Assembly (NCBI GenBank): GCA_021151615.1
Contig: JAGKXA010000121.1
Coordinates: 1 to 13,079 of the forward strand
From: Cellvibrionaceae bacterium
GTDB taxonomy: Bacteria > Pseudomonadota > Gammaproteobacteria > Pseudomonadales > Cellvibrionaceae
Direction: 5' to 3'
DNA: 13,079 nucleotides
The position numbers and the translations under genes were made by a program. The notes beneath the pieces were generated by a model. It ran no database searches, was not told the origin of the DNA, and saw only the letters and a program-made list of their open reading frames with translations. Every line of letters starts with the position of its first letter. Within the stretch, counting starts at the first letter, position 1. This document shows, piece after piece, positions 1 through 5,320 of this stretch.

Positions 1-715
1 GTTTCACTATATGGGCACCTCAACCTTTTCTGAATACACAGTGCTGCCGGAAGTATCGCTTGCCAAGGTATCGCCCAGCGCACCACTCGATAAAATTTGC
101 TTGCTCGGCTGCGGCGTTACCACCGGAATCGGTGCTGTCATTAACACCGCCAAAGTCACACCCGGTTCAACCGTTGCCGTATTTGGTTTGGGCGCTATTG
201 GCCTTGCTGTCATTCAAGGCGCACAAATGATGAATGCCAGTCGCATCATTGCGATCGATATTAACCCGGATAAATTCGAACTCGCACGTCAGTTCGGCGC
301 AACGGATTTTGTTAACCCGAAAGATCATGCAGCGCCCATCCAGCAAGTGATTGTGGATATGACCGATGGCGGTGTGGACTACTCATTTGAATGTATCGGC
401 AATGTAAACGTGATGCGCTCGGCGCTGGAGTGTTGCCATAAAGGCTGGGGTGAATCGATTATTATCGGTGTGGCCGGTGCCGGCCAGGAAATTTCCACCC
501 GTCCCTTCCAGTTGGTGACTGGCCGCGTGTGGAAAGGCTCGGCATTTGGTGGAGTAAAAGGTCGCAGCCAATTGCCCGGCTATGTGGAGCGTTACATGAA
601 AGGCGAAATTAAAATCGATGAATTTATTACGCACGATATGCCCTTCGAAAAAATTAACGAGGCGTTTGATTTATTGCACGAAGGCAAAAGTATCCGTACC
701 GTATTGCATTACTAA
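1..715 (+). CDS. frmA: S-(hydroxymethyl)glutathione dehydrogenase / class III alcohol dehydrogenase, 3' part
   Basis: Oxidises S-hydroxymethylglutathione, the adduct of formaldehyde and glutathione, to S-formylglutathione with NAD+ in the cytoplasm. The frame is open from base 2 and already coding at the edge (F-H-Y before the first Met at 11). About 237 residues remain of roughly 370, so the N-terminal catalytic half lies outside the window. Counting from the Met at 11, Cys34 in LLGCGVTTGIGA matches the third catalytic-zinc ligand of the family. The Rossmann motif GLGAIG is at 59-64, with the NAD-selecting Asp in AIDINPDKF. The stretches DGGVDYSFECIGN, RPFQLVTGR and the C-terminal GKSIRTV are typical of class III rather than other zinc alcohol dehydrogenases. 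The hydrolase for the next step follows 102 bases downstream on the same strand, so co-transcription is likely. Any promoter or regulator is outside the window. Confidence 0.95.
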   Translation, partial: FHYMGTSTFSEYTVLPEVSLAKVSPSAPLDKICLLGCGVTTGIGAVINTAKVTPGSTVAVFGLGAIGLAVIQGAQMMNASRIIAIDINPDKFELARQFGATDFVNPKDHAAPIQQVIVDMTDGGVDYSFECIGNVNVMRSALECCHKGWGESIIIGVAGAGQEISTRPFQLVTGRVWKGSAFGGVKGRSQLPGYVERYMKGEIKIDEFITHDMPFEKINEAFDLLHEGKSIRTVLHY

Positions 716-744
716 TAAATTAATAATTATTTATCAATCAACCA

Positions 745-782
745 ACAGGGCGGTTTCGCAAAAAAAATTGGCATCGCCCTGT
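745..782. other. Intergenic hairpin between frmA and fghA
   Basis: An 8-base perfect inverted repeat, ACAGGGCG at 745-752 and CGCCCTGT at 775-782, encloses a 22-base A-rich loop. No T-run follows on the plus strand, so it does not look like an intrinsic terminator. It could be an mRNA processing or stabilising structure between the two co-oriented genes, or a decayed repeat. The role is unknown. Confidence 0.4.
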
Positions 783-817
783 AGCAAGGTCTTACTGGGA
801 TATTAAAGAGAGCAAGC

Positions 818-1663
818 ATGTCCAATCAACTCACCGAAATCACCGCCAATAAAAGCTTTGGTGGCTGGCATAAACGCTTCAAGCATTTTTCACACACCTT
901 AAATTGCGAGATGATCTTCGCCATTTATTTACCGCCGCAGGCGGACACCCAAAAAGTACCACTACTTTGGTGGTTATCCGGCCTTACCTGTACCGATGAA
1001 AACTTTATGCAAAAAGCCGGCGCACAAAAAATGGCGGCGGAATTGGGTATAGCCATTATTTGCCCAGACACCAGCCCGCGCGGCTTGAATTTACCGGGTG
1101 AATCTGACAGCTATGATTTTGGCACTGGTGCCGGGTTTTATGTTAATGCCACGCAAGAACCCTGGAAAAATAATTACCGCATGTTTGATTACATCACCGA
1201 AGAACTGCCGGCATTGGTGAATGAAAACTTTCCTCTCAATGGCAAAGAATCGATTAGCGGTCACTCCATGGGTGGGCATGGTGCCCTGGTCATTGCATTG
1301 CGCTCACCGGGACGCTATCAATCCGTCTCTGCATTTGCGCCTATAAGCAATCCAGTGAATTGCCCCTGGGGAAAGAAAGCATTTGGCGGATACCTGGGCG
1401 ATGATGAGGATAGCTGGAACACCTACGATACCTGCTACCTGATTGCCAATGGCAAATCCAAACAACCGCTGTTTATCGACCAAGGCAATGCCGACCAGTT
1501 TTTGTCATCGCAATTAAAGCCCGATGCACTACAAAAAGCCTGCGCTGATTACCATCACCCACTGAAAATGCGGATGCATGCGGGCTATGATCACAGCTAC
1601 TTTTTTGTTGCCAGTTTTATTAATGATCATTTGCGCTACCATGCGCAGTATTTACAATCCTGA
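818..1663 (+). CDS. fghA: S-formylglutathione hydrolase
   Basis: Hydrolyses S-formylglutathione to formate and glutathione, completing glutathione-dependent formaldehyde detoxification after the preceding dehydrogenase. The 281-residue length is normal for the FghA/FrmB/esterase D family. It is an alpha/beta-hydrolase with the nucleophile Ser150 in GHSMGGHG. The acid Asp226 lies in DQGNADQFL and the base His259 in GYDHSYFF, so the full triad is present. The family stretches WWLSGLTCTDENF (51-63) and PDTSPRG (83-89) are also there, and no signal peptide is seen. The ATG at 818 is preceded by a purine-rich AAGAGAG about 6 bases upstream. No good promoter is visible in the 102-base gap after frmA, which supports an operon. 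A hairpin terminator lies about 25 bases past the stop. The symbol could equally be frmB. Confidence 0.96.
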   Translation: MSNQLTEITANKSFGGWHKRFKHFSHTLNCEMIFAIYLPPQADTQKVPLLWWLSGLTCTDENFMQKAGAQKMAAELGIAIICPDTSPRGLNLPGESDSYDFGTGAGFYVNATQEPWKNNYRMFDYITEELPALVNENFPLNGKESISGHSMGGHGALVIALRSPGRYQSVSAFAPISNPVNCPWGKKAFGGYLGDDEDSWNTYDTCYLIANGKSKQPLFIDQGNADQFLSSQLKPDALQKACADYHHPLKMRMHAGYDHSYFFVASFINDHLRYHAQYLQS

Positions 1664-1688
1664 TAGATTTTTCTCACCCATAATAAAA

Positions 1689-1708
1689 AGGACACATCAC
1701 TGTGTCCT
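1689..1708. terminator. Intrinsic terminator after fghA, probably bidirectional
   Basis: A perfect 8-base stem, AGGACACA (1689-1696) and TGTGTCCT (1701-1708), has a TCAC loop. The right side carries GTTTTGTT and the left side an A-rich AATAAAA. It can therefore end fghA on the plus strand and the convergent membrane-protein gene on the minus strand. Confidence 0.85.
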
Positions 1709-1756
1709 GTTTTGTTGGCAATCACTTAAATTGCACAGCAGATTTTTTAGCAGCCT

Positions 1757-2266
1757 TTAATTGGCTGGAAGCAACTCATTGACCATACGCGATGCTCGCA
1801 CCAGGCAAAGTGCACGCGCTACAAAGTAGCCACTAAAACCACCATATGCGATACAAAGCACGGGCATAAATGCCACCTGCGCAGTAATGGGGTTGGCCAG
1901 GGCATAAAGTACTGCAACCACATACTTGGTAAAGAATATCGCCAGAATCACACACATCGGAACCCAGCTGCCGGGAATATAAAATCGATTTGAGTCAGCG
2001 AAGTAACGAAGATTTTTTACCGGTAACAATTGATAACCCACCAATGCCACTGCACATAGCCCTGCCATCCACAGCGAGATAGTTAACAGCTGCACACCAA
2101 AATTAGAGGTAACGCCTACTAGTGATAAAATCACCATGCCCACCGGCAACAAATACGCCAACCAACGTTTGACCTGTCGATTACGTGTTTGCTGCAGCCC
2201 GAGCACTATCAACCCCAGTAACAAACCAAATACCCAAGCTGGTGTATGCAACAATATTTGCAACAT
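1757..2266 (-). CDS. Small five-helix integral membrane protein of unknown function
   Basis: The product has 169 residues and is almost entirely hydrophobic. About five membrane segments are visible, at roughly 7-24, 36-52, 58-79, 102-120 and 130-150. The second is preceded by a basic turn (RNRQVKR). No catalytic motif, metal site or lipobox is seen. The opening MLQILLHTPAWVFGLL recalls a family of small uncharacterised bacterial membrane proteins that I remember as DUF6622, but this is from memory only. The ATG at 2266 has a clear ribosome site, AAGGAG, 6 bases upstream. It has its own candidate promoter at 2341-2368 and ends close to the fghA terminator, so it is probably a single-gene unit. 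I cannot assign a function. Confidence 0.8.
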   Translation of the reverse strand: MLQILLHTPAWVFGLLLGLIVLGLQQTRNRQVKRWLAYLLPVGMVILSLVGVTSNFGVQLLTISLWMAGLCAVALVGYQLLPVKNLRYFADSNRFYIPGSWVPMCVILAIFFTKYVVAVLYALANPITAQVAFMPVLCIAYGGFSGYFVARALCLVRASRMVNELLPAN

Positions 2267-2340
2267 AAATTACTCCTTATTCTGTAAAGCCTCTTGGTGA
2301 ACAGACTAAAGCCAAAAACCTGAAACCAACAGTTACAAAT

Positions 2341-2368
2341 ATCATATTTCCGGATTGCTATATGTCAC
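2341..2368 (-). promoter_or_regulatory. Candidate sigma-70 promoter for the small membrane protein gene
   Basis: On the minus strand, GTGACA (2368-2363) and TATGAT (2346-2341) each match the -35 and -10 consensus at five of six positions, with a 16-base spacer. Transcription would start near 2334 and leave a leader of about 67 bases. Judged by consensus match only. Confidence 0.5.
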
Positions 2369-2403
2369 CTGTCAGATTTACCACCAGCAATTATCTATTG
2401 GCG

Positions 2404-2919
2404 TTAATGCGTGATGATTTTAGCGGGGTCGAGATAAAAGGCTTTTTTCCAGCCTTGAGTCGATGAATCTATTTGCCACACATAGGGCAACAAACTCACC
2501 ACTGCATAATGCAAATGCGCCGGTTTGCCTTTTGCGTTACCTGTATCGCCGAGCAACCCAATGGACGCGCCGCGCCAGACTGGCTGACCGATAAAAACGG
2601 AATTCGCATTTAAATGAGCGTAGTAATGCACTCGCCATTTTGGCCCAAGCACGGCAACTACTTTCCCTCCAAGTGGCAATTCGCCAGCGAAAACAACAAC
2701 ACCGTAGGTCGTAGCGATAATAGGAGTGTTTATTTTTCCAAAAATATCTATGCCTTTATGCACACCGGATTTTCCCCAAGGTTCAAACCAAAATGATTTG
2801 GCATTCCAGTCGCTAACTGCGGCACCTTTTACAGGAATAACAGCAAATTCCGGCAAAAATAAAATAACCAAAAAGACAACGAAAAAAATCTTCCAACCTT
2901 TGCGTTTAATTTCAATCAT
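2404..2919 (-). CDS. Membrane-anchored M23 (LytM-type) peptidoglycan endopeptidase
   Basis: A 171-residue protein with a basic start (MIEIKRKGWK), one membrane segment at about 11-30, and a single M23 domain over about 50-165. It would act in the periplasm on peptide cross-links of the cell wall. All residues expected of an active zinc peptidase are visible: His54 and Asp58 in HKGID, His102 in YYAHL, and His135/His137 in HLHY. It lacks the coiled coil of EnvC/NlpD-type activators, so it is more likely an enzyme than an amidase activator. The frame is open 14 codons further, to an ATG at 2961, but that extension is encoded by a repeat. The ATG at 2919 leads directly into the basic/hydrophobic anchor, with a weak GGA 8 bases upstream. 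The CPBP protease gene lies 70 bases upstream on the same strand, so the two may share a transcript. The physiological substrate is unknown. Confidence 0.85.
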   Translation of the reverse strand: MIEIKRKGWKIFFVVFLVILFLPEFAVIPVKGAAVSDWNAKSFWFEPWGKSGVHKGIDIFGKINTPIIATTYGVVVFAGELPLGGKVVAVLGPKWRVHYYAHLNANSVFIGQPVWRGASIGLLGDTGNAKGKPAHLHYAVVSLLPYVWQIDSSTQGWKKAFYLDPAKIITH

Positions 2920-2930
2920 TTTATTATTCC

Positions 2931-2976
2931 GTAGGTTGTACCGGTTCGCGCATGCTGACAACAGCGATGCCCAACA
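2931..2976 (+). repeat. GTAG-headed REP-like element, single copy (GTAGGTTG subfamily)
   Basis: It opens with GTAGGTTG and closes with GCGATGCCCAACA, so the GTTG and CAAC ends can pair. It shares CCGG and CGCG blocks with the left arm of the doublet at 3806-3907 (GTAGGTTGTRCCGG...CGCG...GCTGA). It fills most of the 70-base gap between the CPBP and M23 genes, and its GTAG end lies 11 bases upstream of the M23 start codon. A GTAG tetranucleotide before an imperfect palindrome is the known signature of REP elements linked to RAYT transposases. No RAYT gene is in the window. Confidence 0.7.
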
Positions 2977-2989
2977 TAGGTCGCATCAA

Positions 2990-3796
2990 TCACAGTGGAT
3001 AGGTAAGAAAAGAAAAATGGATTTGATTCACAAAGAAATGAATCATAATCGGATAACAAATATTTTTACTCAGGGTATAACTCAGGCCATATAGAAACCC
3101 GGCTAACGCGTAAATCCAGATTGCCGCACCACTGATTCCAGAATGAATCGCCACAAATATCGCGCTTACCAATAACAAAGGAATTAATTCCTGCGCCCAG
3201 CGATTAGCCGTCCTACCAGCAATTGCATAGCGCAGTGGCTGCTGCAACAGAAAGCGCAAAAAAGCCTCCTCTGCCACACCAACAATCAACAAATTACCCA
3301 ATGCAAACAACACCATCTGTTCAATGGTTTTGGGCTGTAAATGCAAATCCAACGCCGGAATTGCTAAGGCAATAATTATCGCTGGCGCCAGCAACGCCAC
3401 CAAAAATTGATAACGCGCCCGCGCGACAAACTCACCCTCGCTCCGCTTCGGCCACAAAAAATATACCAACAAAAAACCGCACAGCGCCTTGGCGAAATTC
3501 ACATCAAAATCATAACGCGACGCCGAATCCTCATCCCCCACCAAACTAAACACCACAGGATAATCAAATCCCGCTGGCTCAAACGTCGCCACCCAAAACG
3601 CCAAAGGCACCAACAATAAAAACAATCCCACTTTTAATTTTCGATTCAAGCCTTCCCTGCGAACAACGCCCGCCAATCCGGCAACACCCAACAAACCAAT
3701 TCCATTGACCAGCGGTAGCCATTGCAATAAAACCAAAGCAGCAACAGTTACAACCAAAAATCCAGTCACTATTTTTTCTGAAAAATTATTTAACAT
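2990..3796 (-). CDS. CPBP (Abi/CAAX-like) family intramembrane metalloprotease
   Basis: A 268-residue polytopic membrane protein with about seven to eight hydrophobic segments. The C-terminal half carries all three CPBP glutamic-protease motifs: EEAFLR at 176-181 (EExxxR), His218 in FVAIH (FxxxH), and HFFVN at 253-257 (HxxxN). An active site facing the membrane is therefore expected. Substrates of bacterial members are mostly unknown. Some process or protect against bacteriocin-like peptides, but nothing here points to a bacteriocin locus. The ATG at 3796 has no convincing ribosome site, because a repeat begins 9 bases upstream. The stop lies 70 bases before the M23 peptidase. The only upstream space before the dnaJ terminator is the repeat doublet, so the source of its transcription is unclear. 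Confidence 0.85.
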   Translation of the reverse strand: MLNNFSEKIVTGFLVVTVAALVLLQWLPLVNGIGLLGVAGLAGVVRREGLNRKLKVGLFLLLVPLAFWVATFEPAGFDYPVVFSLVGDEDSASRYDFDVNFAKALCGFLLVYFLWPKRSEGEFVARARYQFLVALLAPAIIIALAIPALDLHLQPKTIEQMVLFALGNLLIVGVAEEAFLRFLLQQPLRYAIAGRTANRWAQELIPLLLVSAIFVAIHSGISGAAIWIYALAGFLYGLSYTLSKNICYPIMIHFFVNQIHFSFLTYPL

Positions 3797-3805
3797 GTAT
3801 GTACC

Positions 3806-3907
3806 GTAGGTTGTGCCGGGCCGCGTAGGCTGAGCGGGATGATCCCCAACAATGTTAACTTGAATAGACCTGCATGTTGGGCATCGCTCCGCTCAGCACC
3901 AACCTAC
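3806..3907. repeat. Inverted REP doublet (REPIN-like), GTAGGTTG subfamily
   Basis: The left copy (3806-3851) begins GTAGGTTG and ends CCCCAACA. The right copy (3907-3875, minus strand) reads GTAGGTTGGTGCTGAGCG then GAGCGATGCCCAACA. The two are in inverted orientation, separated by about 23 bases, so the transcript can form one long hairpin. The right copy looks canonical. The left copy carries the extra CCGG/CGCG segment also seen at 2931-2976. Mobilisation by a RAYT-type transposase encoded elsewhere is inferred from family knowledge. Confidence 0.8.
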
Positions 3908-3928
3908 ATTTGGTTCATCGCAAAAAGA

Positions 3929-3956
3929 AAAGGCCGACTCTTTCGAATCGGCCTTT
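3929..3956 (-). terminator. Intrinsic terminator of dnaJ
   Basis: Read on the minus strand, AAAGGCCGATTC and GAGTCGGCCTTT form a 12-pair stem with one G-U pair and a GAAA tetraloop. TTTTCTTTTTG follows. It sits 16 bases past the dnaJ stop codon. Confidence 0.93.
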
Positions 3957-3972
3957 GGCTTTAATGTATCAA

Positions 3973-5094
3973 TTACTCATTAAAAAACTTCTTCACTCCA
4001 TCAAACCAGCTCGACTGTTTGGGGGAGTATTTTCCGCCTTTCATGGTTGCCTGGAATTCCTTGAGCAAATCTTTTTGTTTGCTGGTGAGGCCCACTGGGG
4101 TTTCTACTACTACACGACAAAGCAGATCACCCACACCACCACCGCGCACGGGCGTTACGCCTTTGCCGCGCAGTTTGAATAATTTTCCGGTTTGGGTTTC
4201 GGCCGGGACTTTTAATTTTACGCGGCCATCGAGCGTGGGAACTTCGAGTTCACCACCGAGGGCGGCATCGACGAAATCAATCGGAACTTCGCAATACAAA
4301 TCAGCGCCGTCACGTTTGAAAATATGATGCTCACGCACATGAACCTGCACGTACAAGTCACCACTTGGGCCACCGTCGGCACCCGCCTCGCCTTCGCCAG
4401 ACAAACGAATGCGATCGCCGGTATCCACACCCGCTGGCACCTTCACTTGCAGGGTTTTGGTCTCTTCTACACGACCCTGGCCACTACAGGATTTGCAGGG
4501 GTCAGAAATAATAGTGCCGCGTCCACGACAGCTGGGGCAAGTTTGTTGAACTGAGAAAAAGCCCTGCTGCATACGCACCTGGCCGTGACCACCACAGGTA
4601 GTACAGGTGACCGGTTTGCTGCCCGCTTTTGCACCGGAACCATCACAGGTTTTACAGGAAACCAGTGTAGGCACTTTAATTTGTACACTGGTACCTTTTA
4701 CGGCATCTTCCAAACTTAATTCGAGGTTGTAGCGCAAATCCGAACCGCGCGCCGGGCCGCCGCGACCACCGCGCCCGCCGCCAAAAATATCGCCGAACAC
4801 ATCACCAAAAATATCGCTGAAATTACTGAAGCCGGCACCGCCAGCACCACCACCCATTCCGCCCTGCCCATCCACACCTGCGTGACCGAAACGATCATAG
4901 GCGGCGCGTTTGTTTTCGTCGGACAGAACTTCGTAAGCCTCGTTAGCTTCTTTGAATTTTTCTTCCGCGTTAGGATCATCCGGGTTGCGATCCGGATGGA
5001 ATTTCATCGCTACACGACGGTAGGCTTTTTTCAATTCAGCGGCATCAACATCTTTTTTGACACCGAGGATTTCGTAGTAATCGCGTTTGGACAT
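3973..5094 (-). CDS. dnaJ: Chaperone protein DnaJ (Hsp40)
   Basis: Co-chaperone that delivers unfolded substrates to DnaK and stimulates its ATPase in the cytoplasm. It has 373 residues, the usual length of a class I DnaJ, with every domain in order. The J domain (1-70) carries HPD at 33-35. A Gly/Phe-rich linker (about 70-117) includes repeated DIFGDVFGDIFGG. Four zinc-finger repeats follow: CKTCDGSG (147-154), CTTCGGHG (164-171), CPSCRGRG (186-193) and CKSCSGQG (200-207). The C-terminal substrate-binding and dimerisation domain closes the protein. The ATG at 5094 has only a poor ribosome site. The 226-base gap after dnaK is unusually long for this pair and holds two repeats and a strong hairpin, so dnaJ may depend on read-through or on its own promoter. 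A minus-strand TACTAT 15 bases after TTGAAA, just upstream of the start, is a weak candidate. Confidence 0.98.
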   Translation of the reverse strand: MSKRDYYEILGVKKDVDAAELKKAYRRVAMKFHPDRNPDDPNAEEKFKEANEAYEVLSDENKRAAYDRFGHAGVDGQGGMGGGAGGAGFSNFSDIFGDVFGDIFGGGRGGRGGPARGSDLRYNLELSLEDAVKGTSVQIKVPTLVSCKTCDGSGAKAGSKPVTCTTCGGHGQVRMQQGFFSVQQTCPSCRGRGTIISDPCKSCSGQGRVEETKTLQVKVPAGVDTGDRIRLSGEGEAGADGGPSGDLYVQVHVREHHIFKRDGADLYCEVPIDFVDAALGGELEVPTLDGRVKLKVPAETQTGKLFKLRGKGVTPVRGGGVGDLLCRVVVETPVGLTSKQKDLLKEFQATMKGGKYSPKQSSWFDGVKKFFNE

Positions 5095-5110
5095 GGTTAC
5101 ACCGATAGTA

Positions 5111-5129
5111 GAAATGTGGCTTACATTTC
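5111..5129. other. Small hairpin in the dnaJ leader
   Basis: GAAATGT (5111-5117) and ACATTTC (5123-5129) form a perfect 7-base inverted repeat with a 5-base loop, 16 bases upstream of the dnaJ start codon. It overlaps a weak minus-strand promoter candidate. It may be an operator or a leader structure, or chance in an AT-rich stretch. Confidence 0.35.
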
Positions 5130-5145
5130 AAATAATAATTTCATC

Positions 5146-5216
5146 GTAGCCCGTATGGAGCCTAGCGTAATACGGGGCTGATCATCTAAAACATTCCCCG
5201 TATTTCGTCAGGCTAC
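5146..5216. repeat. Inverted REP-like doublet, GTAGCCCG subfamily
   Basis: The left copy begins GTAGCCCGTATGGAGC and contains a perfect 7-base hairpin, CCCGTAT (5150-5156) with ATACGGG (5170-5176). The right copy, inverted (minus strand from 5216), begins GTAGCCTG and has lost about 11 internal bases. ATACGGGG (5170-5177) can instead pair with CCCCGTAT (5196-5203), so two alternative stems compete. The loop GGAGCCTAGCG resembles the core of the other REP-like copies in this window. Confidence 0.75.
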
Positions 5217-5236
5217 ATTTGCCGGATTCTTACATG

Positions 5237-5264
5237 ACAAATGCGGGCAAGAGCCCGCATTTGT
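5237..5264. terminator. Strong hairpin between dnaK and dnaJ
   Basis: A perfect 12-base stem, ACAAATGCGGGC (5237-5248) and GCCCGCATTTGT (5253-5264), has an AAGA loop. On the minus strand, in the direction of dnaK, the following T-run is weak (the stem's own TTTGT, then CATG). On the plus strand TGTTTT follows. I expect partial termination or a 3'-end stabilising hairpin for dnaK, which would lower dnaJ read-through. Confidence 0.65.
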
Positions 5265-5285
5265 TGTTTTACTTCCACATTCATT

Positions 5286-5317
5286 GACGGGTATCGCTTG
5301 CGCTCCACCCATCCTAC
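5286..5317 (-). repeat. GTAG-headed REP-like element, single copy (GTAGGATGGGT subfamily)
   Basis: On the minus strand it reads GTAGGATGGGTGGAGCGCAA followed by GCGATACCCGTC. GATGGGT pairs with ACCCGTC over 7 bases with one G-U pair. It begins 3 bases past the dnaK stop codon. The loop core GAGCGCAAGCG matches the core of the other two subfamilies. This 3'-end position is the usual place for REP elements. Confidence 0.7.
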
Positions 5318-5320
5318 GAA

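Noticed and set aside
2920..2961. 14-codon N-terminal extension of the M23 peptidase
   Set aside because: It is encoded by the REP-like repeat and would place a polar stretch before the basic/hydrophobic anchor. The ATG at 2919 fits better.
3806..3907. Reading the inverted repeat as an insertion-sequence end or attachment site
   Set aside because: No transposase, target duplication or integrase is nearby. The GTAG-palindrome layout fits a REP doublet better.
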